From the NCBI GenBank assembly GCA_032716605.1, contig CM064517.1, positions 24,254,015 to 24,318,014 of the forward strand: 64,000 nt of DNA, written 5' to 3'. The notes beneath the pieces were generated by a model. That model did no database searches, was not told the DNA's origin, and saw nothing but the letters and a program-made list of their open reading frames with translations. Position numbers and translations under genes: made by a program. This DNA comes from Paralithodes platypus (taxonomy: Eukaryota; Arthropoda; Malacostraca; Decapoda; Lithodidae). Shown here piece by piece: positions 38,919 through 51,171 of the stretch (its first letter is position 1; each line of letters opens with the position of its first letter).

Positions 38919-39477
38919 GATTTCTAAGACTGGAGGGGGACATTCGTAATCATATCATAACTCTAGAAAAGCAGATAACAAACAGCACCACATAGTATTC
39001 TTACTTTGAAAATATATTTAAATACGGCGCAGCCCATATATATACAAGAAAGGGGTTCAGGCAGGTGCGTGCTTCAAAGAAGCCTGCTTGACAAAAAAGG
39101 GTAACTCTGAAGATTCTGTGAACAGATCTGTAGTTACAAAGGCACCCCACTCAACGAGTGGTGACAAAAATAACAAGTTATAATTTTACATGTGCACATA
39201 ATAAACCCCAAAATAATCGTGGAGATAATTTGCAAAAGATCTCCACTGTTTAATATTAAATTGCTTTCACAGCTAAAACTTACTATAACAACCCCGTTGT
39301 TTTGTACTAACATTGTACTAGCACAATTTCTCGCAGAGAAATTTTCATATCACATTAACCATAAATTGTATCACAGCTCTTACACTCCGGCGGGGTCTAG
39401 GGTGTCCTATGTTAACTGACTGCACCCCCCCCCCCCCCCTTTTTCTTGAAAGTAAACAAAAGTGACTGAAGGGCCAC

Positions 39478-40463
39478 CTAGACCCTCTGCCTTAAAGCTA
39501 TACATGGTAAGGAAGGTTTGTCTAGAGCAACTGACTAGTATCTAGTCAAAAACGTATGATTAGACGCCCACAACTGTGTGGACGAAATATCTTCTAATGA
39601 AAAATTCTTCAGGAAACGTAAAGAGGCTGCCCATTTGCGTAAATTGTGGGCCCTACCCACAACGCCGGGATTACTCTCTTTAATGACTTCGACCAGAAGA
39701 GAAGCTAATCTCCGTTTCAGTAAGCGTTTACCCGTACTCGCTACCCATAAAGCACCTTGGGGGTTGAGAGGAGCCACTCTCAAATATTTGGTTAGAGCTT
39801 GCACTGGACATAGATTATGATGCACCTTTCCCCTTTTTAACGCCGGCACCGTGAACTCAGAAAACACGTGTGCACTGTGCTCATTCTTGGCTACAAATCC
39901 CGGGGAAGGTGCAATGTGAATACAATCATTAAGTCTACCAAACCTAAGGTAATTAGGTGTGTTGCTCATCGCCGCCAGCTCAGACACTCTGTTCCCGGTG
40001 GCCAAAGTCAAAAGGAATACAGCCTTTTTTTAAAGTAATGCAAAATCTGCAGTACTGTATTTTGGTACAGACGAGAGTGAAGTAAAGACAATGCCTTGTC
40101 CAGAGACCAAGTAGGCATGAGCTGACGGGGAGGTGGGCGGAGTTTAAAACATGCCCTCATAGAACCTGTTTCCTCCGCCACCGGTATGGAGAGACCTGTA
40201 AGGTCTAAAAAGGGCACTCTAATTGCAGTTAAGTGATTTTTTAACGTTACCACAGATAAATGTTTCTGCTCAAACAGATAATTTAAATAATTAAAAACTA
40301 ATGCTACTGAGGGCACAGTCTGTTCTGTTCTAATGATCCAAGAAGTAAAGGCTTGCCAATGTGAGTGATACTGTCGTTTCGTAGACTGAGTATATTGATT
40401 TAATAATTTATTGGTCACATCTCTACCGTATGGTGCTAGCCACTTGGCCTCCTGAATGTCCAT
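39478..40463 (-). pseudogene. DIRS tyrosine recombinase (copy D), frameshifted
   Basis: It starts MDIQEAKWLAPYG at 40463 and the frame upstream is open to 42290. A 5-nt insertion (a duplicated AGTAC) near 40055 breaks the frame before the catalytic Arg. The following frame (40011-39535) keeps ATGNRVSEL, AHNLRKW (Asp to Asn) and TRY, with a stop directly after the nucleophilic Tyr. The usual last 19 residues are thus lost as well. Confidence 0.87.
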
Positions 40464-42340
40464 AATGCAAAAGTCAGCGAGGTCGCTAGGTTGCCAATCG
40501 TGTCTAAGTGGAAATACCCGACCGGGAGCGACACCGGGTGCGGGCACCACGTCTTTAATTGCTGGTACCACAACTGCGCCGGCCACAGGGGCGCGACTAG
40601 TGAGACGAAGCCTCGATAATCTCGTAGTTTGTTCACTACGTGGCACATTAGTGACGTGTCTGGCGGCGGAAACAGATAGATGGAGCTCCATCTGTTCCAG
40701 TCTGTCACTAGGGCGTCTGGCCCCCCTGCCGGCGTTTTCGTCCGGCGGGTGAGGTATAGAGGGAGTTTGTGAGTCTCCTCGGACGCAAACAGATCCACTT
40801 GTGGATGGGAGAGCTCTGCAATCATTTGGTTGAAAATGGGTTGCTTGAGCTCCCATTCTACTGTCGTGCTCTGTCTCCGGGACAGAGCGTCTGCCCAGAC
40901 GTTTGCTACGCCTGGGAGATAAGATGCGTGAAGATAAATGTCTAGTCTGTTGGCTAGAGTAAAAATCTCTTCCGACACGTTTAGCAACTTCCTTGACCTC
41001 GTTGACCCCTGTTTCTGAATACAGTGAACCGCGTTCAGATTGTCCATTCTGAAGGCCACCGACTTGCCCCGTAAAGCAGGGCCGTGAGCCTGAAGGAAAT
41101 ACAAGGGGACTAGTAATTCTTTGACATTGATGTGGGAGATTTCTAAGTGGGACCAAAGCCCCTGACCCTGGTGCCCCTGATTTGACTGAAATCCCCAACC
41201 TATTGTGCCTGACGCATCCGTTTCTACCCATACCGTTGGCGGAGGAGAGGTCCATGACATTATTGAGTGCAACGTTTCCCTCTTCACCCAGACCGCTAGT
41301 AAGGTGTGGATTAATTTCGGGATGGGCCATAATTTTCCCGCCGGTAATAGTGGGAAATATTTGTTGCCTTCCAATATTAAACGTTTTACTTTCAACCGGC
41401 CCAACATAACAGTTAGTTGAATCCAGTTGAGAGAGCCGACCAGAGACTCCCAGACCCTCCGCGTCGTAGTCAGACTGTGAAGAAACATGAACAGTTTCCT
41501 GCGAAACCTGTTGCGATTGTCCACACTCTGACTCAGAGTGAGAGCAGCCGTGTCCCAGACCAGCCCTATCCACTGAATTACTCGTGAGGGAACAAGGTTT
41601 GACTTTACCAGATTTACCTTGAACCCTAGAGTTTTGACATGATTTAAAATTCTGTTGACATGTTTGATGCATAATTGTTCTGTCTCTGCCACCACCAGCC
41701 AGTCGTCTAGGTACCACAAAACTCTGATTCCTTGCTTTAACAACGGCATCAGGGCTTGCCGGACTAATTTCGTGAATAATCGAGGTGCCAGGTTCAAACC
41801 GAATGGCATCCTCTGAAAAACAAAATTTTGGTGCCTGATCCGTAAGGCCAGAAACCTTTGAAATCTTTTGTTGACCGATACGTGCCAATAGGCGTCTGTC
41901 AGGTCTAGGGAACACATCCAACCTCCCGGTGGAAGTGTTAGCCTGATTTGGTGTACTGTTAACATTCGGAATGACTCGTTGTGAATGTGAAGGTTCAGAT
42001 AAGACAGGTCTACGACCGGTCGCATCTGAACACTGTCCCTTTTGGGAACCAAAAATAGCTTGGACGTGAATACAGGGTAATTTTGGGGGACCGGGATGAT
42101 GACATTCTTGGCAATCATTTCCTGGACCAGTGACTCCACCTCTAAAGAAACAAAATTTGCCGTTGTCGGCTGACGTAAGCGAGGTCGCCGGAGCCACTGC
42201 CAAGTGATGCCTTTGCGTGCCACCATTCGTGCCCAAGTGTTTAACGGCCATGCTTGGTGACACGTTCGGAACGAACCAGTTAGCAGACAAGGGTTCGCCG
42301 GCTGTACTACCCTCGGATCCGCCGGCCTTAAGATTGGCAC
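40436..42340 (-). CDS. DIRS reverse transcriptase / RNase H (copy D)
   Basis: 634 aa and uninterrupted despite decay of its neighbours. RT (SLDLTDAYWH, WYLDDWL) and RNase H acidic residues are present, although WVDTDASG reads WVETDASG here: the first RNase H Asp is Glu, a likely loss or reduction of RNase H activity. The C-terminal DIRS extension is complete. Confidence 0.88.
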   Translation of the reverse strand: MPILRPADPRVVQPANPCLLTGSFRTCHQAWPLNTWARMVARKGITWQWLRRPRLRQPTTANFVSLEVESLVQEMIAKNVIIPVPQNYPVFTSKLFLVPKRDSVQMRPVVDLSYLNLHIHNESFRMLTVHQIRLTLPPGGWMCSLDLTDAYWHVSVNKRFQRFLALRIRHQNFVFQRMPFGLNLAPRLFTKLVRQALMPLLKQGIRVLWYLDDWLVVAETEQLCIKHVNRILNHVKTLGFKVNLVKSNLVPSRVIQWIGLVWDTAALTLSQSVDNRNRFRRKLFMFLHSLTTTRRVWESLVGSLNWIQLTVMLGRLKVKRLILEGNKYFPLLPAGKLWPIPKLIHTLLAVWVKRETLHSIMSWTSPPPTVWVETDASGTIGWGFQSNQGHQGQGLWSHLEISHINVKELLVPLYFLQAHGPALRGKSVAFRMDNLNAVHCIQKQGSTRSRKLLNVSEEIFTLANRLDIYLHASYLPGVANVWADALSRRQSTTVEWELKQPIFNQMIAELSHPQVDLFASEETHKLPLYLTRRTKTPAGGPDALVTDWNRWSSIYLFPPPDTSLMCHVVNKLRDYRGFVSLVAPLWPAQLWYQQLKTWCPHPVSLPVGYFHLDTIGNLATSLTFALWTFRRPSG

Positions 42341-42366
42341 CGGGAGTGAGAGAGACTTTAGTTTTT

Positions 42367-44980
42367 TTATGGTGGAGTTGGTGGTGCTGGACGCTTCGCC
42401 GGCTGGCTGGCGTTGGCCGAAGACGGGCCCTGACCTGGCTTATTATGGCCGCGTCCTCTCTGACCTGAAAACCTACTCTGTCTATGCCTGTACTGACCTT
42501 GAGGGGAGGGGGAGGACTTAGGTGGAAGAAAGGGCTTAGATCCCCCCGGCTGAGCCTTAACGGCTGGCCTGGGTTTGGGGAAGTTAAAGGCAGGTTTCTT
42601 AGAAGGGGTGGGACTGTGTTTAAAAGCCTGCGCCATATTAAACACCGTTCGCCACACGTCAGGGGACATTAAAGAGGGAGTGAGCACTGGTGACATGACC
42701 ACCTGATTCGCAATGCGATCAGGCAGTTTGCGGACTAAAGACATTCTGAGGTCTTGTCTCGCTCGTACCGCCTCAAGCAAGGCGGTGCGGATGTCACCCA
42801 GAGATTGGATTGACGACTGAAGAAGCAGTCGCCGGGACAATTCAACCGATCGTCTGGCATCCGCGTCTGCGATTGCCTGAGTGGACCGGAGCAAAGACTT
42901 TGCTACCTGTTGAGACACTATGTATTGAGAGAACAGGCGAAAAGCTTTCCCCCTTAGCCTAAATTCTCGGTCTAGGTGAGTTGGGGTAGGGGTAGTGAAA
43001 GGGTCTTTTAGCTCACAAAGATTAATTTTAGGGGCAGCTAAGAAAGCAAACAAAGCTGAAGGGACTCCGCCGGCAGAACACACTGGCATGGAGAACCAAG
43101 AATGAGTATCTTGAGGGATCTGGTGGGAAGATTTGGAAGTAAATGTGGTCGCAAAGTTTTGAGCCTCTGTCTCCCATTCCACCCAAGGTCCTGGACCCAA
43201 CTGCCCCACCTTCAAGACTGGATTAGCTGCTGCGTCTGTGACGGTTTGCAAATCAAGTTCTGGAGTGAGAGCTGACAGAGTCTTAATGTCATTAAACCCA
43301 TCCAGCTTAGACCAGTCTGAAAACAATTTTGAAGCTGAGGCAGGGGGTAAAGCCGGCTTAGTAGCATAAACAAAATAGTCCTGGTGATAATAACTAGGTA
43401 TAACCTTTATATTAACGTCTAGTACATTTCCCAAAGTATCCAAGGCCCTTAATTTCTTAGATTTATTGCCCTGGATGACCCACTCACGCGGTACTGGGAG
43501 TTCCCCTGACAAGGTAGGTTGGGCGAGCTCTGGTTTAGTGGGGGTCAAAAGGACCCATGACTCGTCTGGTCCGTAAAGCAAGGGCATAGCTACCTTTCTG
43601 AGAGGCGCCTTGTCTAGAGGGGGTGGATTGACATCCGTTATAACCCTTACATTCGAAGTGGTCAATGCCGCCGTAGCAGGCCTAGTAACCACTGATGGTG
43701 ACAGAGTGGGAGGGTGAGGGATCTGAGTTAAAGCAATTGAAGTCATCAGAGGCCGTACCGTAGAACTTGTCGTGGGAGCTCCCAAGTCCACTGTGGGAGT
43801 TTCCTGTTGTTGGCCAAAAAATTTAGATAAAGCATTACTAAGTAGCCCATCAATTTCCTGTGCAGTGACAAATTGACTTGATGATGTACTCACTGGTGAA
43901 TCATTAATATCCTGCGCGGCGTCTAAGCCTGAACCTGACTCTTACCCTTCCATATCCGAAATCATTGAAACCTCGTCTTTATCATCCTGTTCTTCCTGAG
44001 AAGATCCCGCCGAAGCTGGGGTACCTTGTTGCCAAGATAAGTCAGGAATAGAGGATGGGATCGCCGCGTCCCCGTGGACGTCAGCCACTGTGTGAATAGT
44101 TTGAGCCGGAAGTGGGTGGTCAGACCCCGGCTGAGAAAATCGCCAAACACCGAGGCCTTGGCCTACACTCCCTTGGGAGTCTGAAACACTCTCAATCACT
44201 GATCCCCCTGAACTCTCCAATTCCAGGGTTAAAATGTTAATGGGTAAATCATCTTTAGGTACAGGCACTATACTGGACCCTTGAGACCGAACACAAACTC
44301 TGTCTGGGGTAGAGGTACGATGAGAAGCACTAGAAACTGGCGAATGTCGGGAGGCCTTTCTATTATGGGAATCCTTTTTTGAAGATTTATGGCTGCGGTG
44401 TGACCGTGAACTACTCTTCGATTTGGAGAATTTATCGCCGTGACCACTGGTGGAACTTTCCGTCTTACTCTTCTTACTCGATGGTGAAGAGGCAAGACTA
44501 GGTGGCTGGTGTCTGAGAGGTGACCTAGACCGAGATCTCCCCCGAGACGGGGAGGCTGCCGCCGGGGGTGTAGGCTCTCTTGGACGTTTCGTAGTAGCAG
44601 CAGAAGACACAGAACCCTGACCAGTCTCCGCCGGCTGACGGCTAGTTACTCGAGAGGAACGTTTAGGGGGAGGGTGTTCGAAAAGAAGCCTATCCCAAAG
44701 AGGGACGTTTGTCACATTGAAGTGACTTATGAGCCACAATCGTAGTATACGCTGACATCTGTTGCCTAACCTCTCGTAAGGCGACTGCTGCGGTCTTATC
44801 ATTGTCGCGGAGGACCTTGACAATTAATTGGGAGCAAAAGGAACAGTTGCGCATCACCCACAGACCCCTTGAACGGTCTAGACATTTAACACACTTGATG
44901 CAAAGAGTGTGCGCAAAAATAGGGATACCGGCACAGGTAGGGGTAATGCATAAAGCAAAAACTGGGGCCAAGGTAGCCAT
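42367..44980 (-). pseudogene. DIRS ORF1 (copy D), frameshift and nonsense
   Basis: It begins MATLAPVFALC at 44980. One extra T at about 44710 ends the first frame after 96 codons. The second frame (to 43942) carries the SR-rich region and stops at TAA where other copies have CAA (after DMEG). The third part (43893-42367) has the conserved middle domain and the basic C-terminus. Confidence 0.86.
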
Positions 44981-45039
44981 GACAGAGACTGGTGGGGAAA
45001 ACTACTGCAGGGTCTGTATTGGTCCGCCGGAGCCCAGCT

Positions 45040-45301
45040 CTGGAAAAAAAGAAAATTTCCAGGAATTAATGCTCATAAGCTTAACCCAACATGTTCGCAC
45101 ACAAGTGTTAATAACCCGCCGGGTAACGAGACGTAATGACACAACGATCACAGCTCGCTACGCGGCGGGGTTCTATAAAGATTTCAGAATATCTAAACAT
45201 ATCTTTAACCCGGGAACTGCGGGGAGACTCTTAAGAGTTCCCCCGGCGGACTGCGGGGAGACTCTTATGAGTGAGTGAAAAAAAAAATCAACTTTTGACA
45301 T

Positions 45302-45333
<32 letters not shown>

Positions 45334-47031
45334 GGCCCCTGGGCCATGCAAAATCTCAGTCCTCTACCTCCCCTCCTTCCCCACTTTCCTCCTCTCCTTC
45401 AGTTATCACCTATTTTCCCTGTTATTCCCTTATTCTGAGGTATATTTTCGTGCTAACATTAGCGAGTTGCAAGCAGGGTGTTGTCATCACTGATGGCAAG
45501 CGAGTGCAAGAGAGAGAGAGAGTATCGATCGACTGTGTCTCAGTGGCCTTGGGGGAAATTGGCGGGAAAGCAGATTGCCTCACCCATACATTATACAACT
45601 CGCGGCCTGTATCTCCGATTTTGACCATCCAAACGCTGTTTTCACTCGTTTTATTGTTGTTTCAGGTTAATACCTTTATAATCAACCCATAATAGGCGCA
45701 TATGAGTAATGCTATTAATGGCACAATGAATATTTTAGTGACGGAAACACCTCAAATACGTCAGCACAGGGGGACGTTTCCAATTACCCCCATGCGCACT
45801 TCAGAGGTTAAGAAAGTGAAGAATACCCTCTGACATAATATAAAGGACCAGAATGGCGTTTATAGTCTTTCCGGTGGTGACTGTTTCAAGATTCAATTTT
45901 GGAAAACAACCCCCCACAAAGACGCCGGCACCTGAATTATTTAGCAGAATAACACAGGGCAGGCTGATACGAGATCTGATTTCTAACGAATTGTCACAAA
46001 AGATCGCCGTAAGTTTGAAGGCGGCGATACATTAACGTATCTCTCAATTAAGTGGTTAATGAAATTGAATTGTAAATTCCTTATTTCCTCCTCCCAGGAG
46101 CACCCGCCGGGTGTGAAAAAAGATGTTAACCCTAATTGAACCTTCGATCGCCGTAAGTGTGAAGGCGGCGATGCATATAGTATCACTAAAATGGATCGGT
46201 TAACTAACTGAATGACCCAGTCGTTCATCCCACCCTACCAAGGTGCACCCGCCGGGTGAGATGTCAAAACGTTAACCCCATAAGTTCCTGTCCCCACTTC
46301 TTTGTAAAAGATTTCCGGGGAGGAAAGCCCTTAACCACAGCTAGGTTTTTCCTGTGGTTTGTAAAACCGGGTAGAAAAACTTCATAACATATGTCCGCAT
46401 GAACAATGTTAGATGGGTACAGCCAATCCGCCGGGAATCAAAGGGAGCCTGAAAACAGGCACCAACACAGAGACGCAGTCCTGGAGAGCCACAGACACCT
46501 CATCGCCGGGGACACAAGCCTGTGTTGAAACCACGCGTGGCCCAACACGGCTCTCGGCCGGGTTTTTTCATGGTGAACCGAGAAAAACCCGCCGGAAAGT
46601 AACCCACCCCGTTCAGAAACCATCTGAACGCACATAGGACTCGAGAGAAAGCCAAGCACGACTAGCCTAGGGTCCACACAATAATCCGTGGAATTAGCCA
46701 ATACACAACTAAACCAGGAAACATCATAGTCCGTGGAATTAGCCAATACACAACTAAACCCGGATACACATGACACAGTAGGACATATTTATAAAATAAA
46801 CAATAACACTTGTACATGTGGCAAAGCTACGAGCGGCTGGCTAGGCCTAAGTAGACGGCATAAGAAATGTTGAAATCTAAACAAAAAACACTGGAAATAT
46901 AACAACAGGAACCACCGCCAACACACCACTGTAGCAAATACTTCCGGCAAAGGGAAGACTGACTCGGGACCCAGAAAAAACTTCACTAAGTGAAGAAAAA
47001 TACGCTGGGAACGTCAGTAAGCAACGCTTAC
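45040..47031 (-). other. Putative leader intron of DIRS-D, enlarged by MITE 4
   Basis: Minus-strand donor GAG|GTAAGC at 47031 and acceptor CCAG at 45040. Both sites are intact and the intron is longer by the 603-bp TTAA insertion. Confidence 0.45.
45209..45807. mobile_element. TTAA MITE 4 inside DIRS-D leader
   Basis: 599 bp between TTAA at 45205-45208 and 45808-45811. Copy E has the empty site (CTTTCTTTAAAAGATTTG, one TTAA, about 58350-58370), which proves insertion after DIRS-D arrived. Ends CCCGGGAACTGCGGGG and, reversed, CCTCTGAAGTGCGCAT are only partly alike. Two tandem GCGGGGAGACTCTTA modules follow the left end. A T-run of about 30 lies at 45307-45334. Non-coding. Confidence 0.82.
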
Positions 47032-47347
47032 CTCATCAGAAAGATAAAAGGCAGCATAACTAACGCGTAATGAAAGCCGCCTGCATCACAAGCTAACTCA
47101 ACTGTGAAAAGTTCACAAGTCCACAACAGGACCACGAGGGTACATCCGAAATAGATGCCCCAAAGACACGACCCAAAATACACTGCACTGCGGGCAACCA
47201 GCCCAGGACACTCCTGCTACGCATATCCTAACCTTACTCGATACATCCCGGAGTAAACAAATGAGAAAAAACTCACTAGGGACGCAGCAAATGCGGAACC
47301 AGCGGAGCGTGGGGAGACACGTCCGGGCAGGCTGAGCGCAGAGCAGA

Positions 47348-47699
47348 GAAGGAAGAATGACGCCTGAATCAGCGTCTGGTCAAAGATCCACACAAGTACA
47401 TCCACGATATGATGGAAAGCTTATTGGATAGTTATTCTTATTTTCTTTTTGTTTTTATTTTTTACGAAGTTTTTTCGTAGTGAGAACCCAATTCATAATG
47501 ACTGAAGCCATGAGTGAGGTCGCGTGCGCTCATGATGAAGGCTCCTCAGATTTTAAATGCTCTGCACGGTAGATTCAAACTACGGCGGATTAGTGTTTGA
47601 AGAGGATGCCTTATGTAATAGGCATGTTCGTCAATGATTACGGGGCCACTACTAAATATTAGGTTTTCTTTATCTCCTTACAGGAGTCAAACCTATAAT
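47348..47699 (-). repeat. DIRS-D left ITR with right-type terminus
   Basis: Ends TTAGGTTTTC...AGGAGTCAAACCTATAAT, the extension normally found only at the right end, preceded by GATTACGGGGCCACTACTAA. All four other left ends have GGAGGGGCCACTAATAAAT instead. Confidence 0.9.
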
Positions 47700-48588
47700 A
47701 TGTGCGATTAGTTTGCTTGGGAAACAGATTAACTTGCTCATGTAGTAATGTACACCCTATGTGGTGGATTGTGTTCTTTTATTTAATAATTTTCATTTTA
47801 GTAAGCGTTGTTTCCACATAGCGATTTTGATAATTTAATTTGACTTTATATTGTCCTTGTCCCAATTTTGGTTTGTTTAGTTTGCAAGTTTTACATTTTA
47901 ATTAATAATTAATTTATATATAGGGTAAGGTTATAAGGGTTAATATTAGCCAGGAATTAACTCACCAATAGTTCCACGTGGCAATGAGGCAAGGGAGAAC
48001 GTTTTACCCAATATGGCGGTGGACAATGGGGAACGAGACTTCGGTCCCGAGACACGAGTCAAGTTAAAGAAAGAATAAATGATTACATGGGAATGGACAT
48101 GATTATTATGCTTATCTGTCAGTCAGTCATGGCGTCGATGAGAGCGTCGTGATGGTGTAGCTGTATGTATTGTTGACAGTGTATTGTGATTAGAGGCTCA
48201 AAAGCACGATCAACTGAGGGCGGAAAATTAGATGTTAACTGGTTGGTGTTCGTGAAGGCTCTGCTGTTCCTCGAAGGCACACCTTGCTGCCTTGGCAAAA
48301 CGCCAGGAGCCCAAATTATCGTACCGCATCTAGGTTGCTCTATACGATAAATTATATTAATATATACGATAAATTCATATATACTACATACGACCATGGC
48401 AATATTGCTTAATAGCATATTGTGCCTTTTATAACTTAACTTATTTACAATCTTATAATATACAATCTGCTCGTCCTACGTCGTGCTGTAGGAGCGATCA
48501 TGACGTCACAGAGACATACGAGATCACAAAAGAGTCATAGCCTATCGTATTTACGATAGTTAGGTTAGCCTATGGGGCGACTGACACT
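47700..48588. other. Intronic stretch without recognised genes
   Basis: AT-rich. It has a TGACGTCA site at about 48499 and a short hairpin CTATCGTA/TACGATAG at 48542-48559. A similar hairpin (CTATCGTGTAATACGATAG) occurs near 51463, just after PIGG exon 2. No ORF of note. Confidence 0.45.
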
Positions 48589-49107
48589 GTTGTTGTTTTG
48601 TTCCCCAAGCTGCCTGGCCGAACAGCACCAAGGCCCCGAGCTAGGCCAAGGCCATAATCGAGCGCCCCCAAAAAACCCTTCCTGCCGACCACAATAAAGC
48701 CTGGGTGACCGAAGCCATTCCATGGCGGGGAGCTGAGGAGGGTGCGGAAACGCCCGGGAAACCAAAGCCCCACCCAGGGCCCTGTACCCCTCAGCAGTTA
48801 TGAAGAGAAAGTTGAGGGGCAAAGGAAAAATGTGACACTTTGGCTTCCAATCTTGGTAGATTGGGAGGTCAATCCACAGAAGAGACGCCGTCACTTGAGA
48901 TCTAGAAAATATATAAGTAAAAGGAACAGTCTGAGTAAGCTATGGGTATGGCAGAGATCGCTCAGTTCTCACTCTGATACACCAGCCCATCACCACATGA
49001 CTAGAACCCAATCCTCTCAGCATCAGCTAGGAAAGGGCCTAGAAAGCTGCCTTTGGCGGGGGGATAGCTCCCCTATTTCAACCCCTTTCGGGTTTGGGCA
49101 CCCGTCC
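48589..49107 (+). repeat. Interspersed repeat X, copy 1
   Basis: About 520 bp, roughly 90% or more identical to the inverted copy at 52942-53463. A frame of 123 codons (NVTLWLPILVDWEVNP) is conserved in both, but it has no recognised domain and the start regions differ, so I treat it as repeat sequence. Class unknown. Confidence 0.75.
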
Positions 49108-50424
49108 GACTGACACTGTTACCAGAACCACGTATCCTCGAGTCAAGTAGGCCCGGGGAAACGAAAAGGAACTGACAAAAGTGTGAACCAGGCGACGAAT
49201 TACAAGACTACCAACTATGGACATGTTGAAAAACAAGTCAGAAGGGCTTATAGGTCAAGTGGAGACCAAAGCAGCATGTTTGAAAGAGAATAAAGGCTGT
49301 ATGCCCTATGCTCTTACAAAAGCAGAATCTGGAGAAACTTCATGCTCAAGTCTTTTAAAACTTCGACACGTAGTCATACGAAAAACAAATACAACAAAAA
49401 ACACGAAAAAGGGGAAAAGAAACACAATGCATCACGCGGGAAGCATACATCCCCCCCATGTTACGTTAAGGGTTATTAAAGTGAACACAAACCCGAAAAG
49501 CGAGGGTAGAATAGCTCACTCAACGACCGCTATGCGGCGCCGAGGACCAACCACCCCCGAAGTAAACAATATAATTCAACACGCCTCCAGCACTAAGCGC
49601 ACACCAAAAACACGCTATAAATACGAAAATAGTGCTGCCTACATCACTGAAACGTCCTTCTAAAACCTCAACAGCCTGAAAAGGCTCACACTCACTTAGT
49701 TGAAGCGAAGGGACAGGCAAAAACAGGCACTCGCGGAACACAGAAAAAGGCGTGTGTCATCGACGATGTGCGCAAAGAGACTGATACTGTTACATGTACT
49801 GGTGCAGGCTCATAGAAAATAGAGCATGGCTAAGAGGAGAGCAGCTAGATTAAATGGGTACGGTAACTATAACTTCTTTCTCTCCTTCGCTTTCTCTTCC
49901 TTCTTTAGTCGTCTCGGAGTGTGTACAACGTGCCTAGTAGTGAATTGAGGTGCAACTCTAGAGATTATTAGTATTGTACTTCGCGTGAGTACCGATAAAT
50001 CGGCCCGCTGTGGTAGCGGCTGAGATCTTAAGCCCTACGTTGGAAACGTAGAGACTGCTACTAAATCTCTAGGTCTAGCGAAAAACTTAGGTCTAGCGGA
50101 AAAGTAGCAAAATTGACACCACTCTTGCTAATTTCTTACGATCCCATAACTTGGTATGTGGGTGTTTTATTGGCCAGTTGGATGATATATTGCAGATGTA
50201 GTTATAACTACATCTGCAATATAACATAAAATACTCATATAATGATTCGGTTTGAGCTAAAGGGTGGGTAATATAGGTGGATAGGGGAACAATTCGGGGT
50301 CCTGGAACCAAACTAATTAATCCCATAAAGCCGTCCTTTCGCCCAACGTAATTTCGGTCTGCGTACGGTATTTTCGGAACGGAACCTGTTTGCTAACCGA
50401 GGGTGTACTGTACTCCCTCCATCT
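49108..50424. other. Unassigned intronic sequence
   Basis: Small ORFs (for example 49217-49663) are basic and low in resemblance to anything I know. The only structure noted is the palindrome at 50186-50223. Confidence 0.45.
50186..50223. repeat. 38-bp perfect palindrome
   Basis: Two 19-nt arms with no spacer, centred on GTTATAAC; one arm is TATATTGCAGATGTAGTTA. It is AT-rich and embedded in unassigned sequence. Confidence 0.85.
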
Positions 50425-51171
50425 TTCGACTCTCATTGCTTCTCGGCTAGCATTCTCCCATTCTTATCTGTCACATCCTTACTGTTTCCCTTGCTACCTT
50501 CCCTAACTTTCTTGACTTCTTTCCAGAATAGTTTCTTACACTGCCTCCATTTTACACTCAGATTACTTCAAAATTCCTCATCTACTCTTCTCTTACTTTC
50601 CTTCACTACTCTCTTCACCACTCTCTTTCTCTCCACGTACCTCTCTCGTTTCTGACTCTCCAAATCTTCATTCCCTCTTCTACCCAACCACTCTCTATAC
50701 GCTGTATTCTTGTCTTCCACAACTATTTTTACCTCTTCTGTCCACCATGCTGTACCCTTCACTCCCCTCCCTCTTCTCCTTACTCCACACACGCTGCACA
50801 GATCTCTTCCTTAAACACCTTGCTCATCTCCTCCACTTCCTCCATATCTTCCAGGTCGAACCCACCTAGTCGTTTTTCTACTGCTCTCCTGTACTCTTCC
50901 CTGATTTCCTCCTCCTTTAGCCCCTCCACCCTCCTCACCATTCCACCTTCCTCCAGCTCTCCTCACCCACTTCTTTTGTATCCTAATTTTAGCTACTACT
51001 ACATAATGATCAGACAGACCCCCTCCAATACACCCTAGCATCCAGCACAGATTTCTTCATTCATTCATCCACACATATACTGTATAATCAATCAGTGCTT
51101 TTCGTTCCACCACTGTCTTATCCTTATCCTTGATCTTCCACACCACTTTCCATGTGTACCTGTGTATCATT
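50425..51171 (-). pseudogene. RTE-like LINE internal fragment
   Basis: The minus strand matches 55215-55950 of the RTE-like element near DIRS-E. It covers the end of the AP endonuclease domain (IGGGLSDHYVVVAKIRIQKK) through the linker (GVRRRGRGVKGTAWWTE) to the start of RT. Frameshifts and stops break it. Its end lies about 50 bp before the acceptor of PIGG exon 2. Neither a proper 3' tail nor a 5' end is present. Confidence 0.75.

Larger units (their letters stand above)
38387..47699 (-). mobile_element. DIRS1-like retrotransposon copy D (degenerate, right-type ends on both sides)
   Basis: 9.3-kb minus-strand copy. RT/RH is intact. ORF1 has a 1-nt insertion and a stop. The recombinase has a 5-nt insertion and a stop after its Tyr. 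A 599-bp TTAA MITE is inserted in the leader. The 5' terminus (47636-47699) carries the right-type CCCCGTAAT sequence and the 43-nt extension, although its ICR encodes a normal left-type end. It is inserted next to the 5' end of the R2-like element. Confidence 0.9.

Noticed and set aside
48742..49113. 123-codon ORF conserved in repeat X as a possible gene
   Set aside because: Both copies are intronic repeats in opposite orientation, the ORF starts differ and no domain is visible; conservation follows from recent shared descent.
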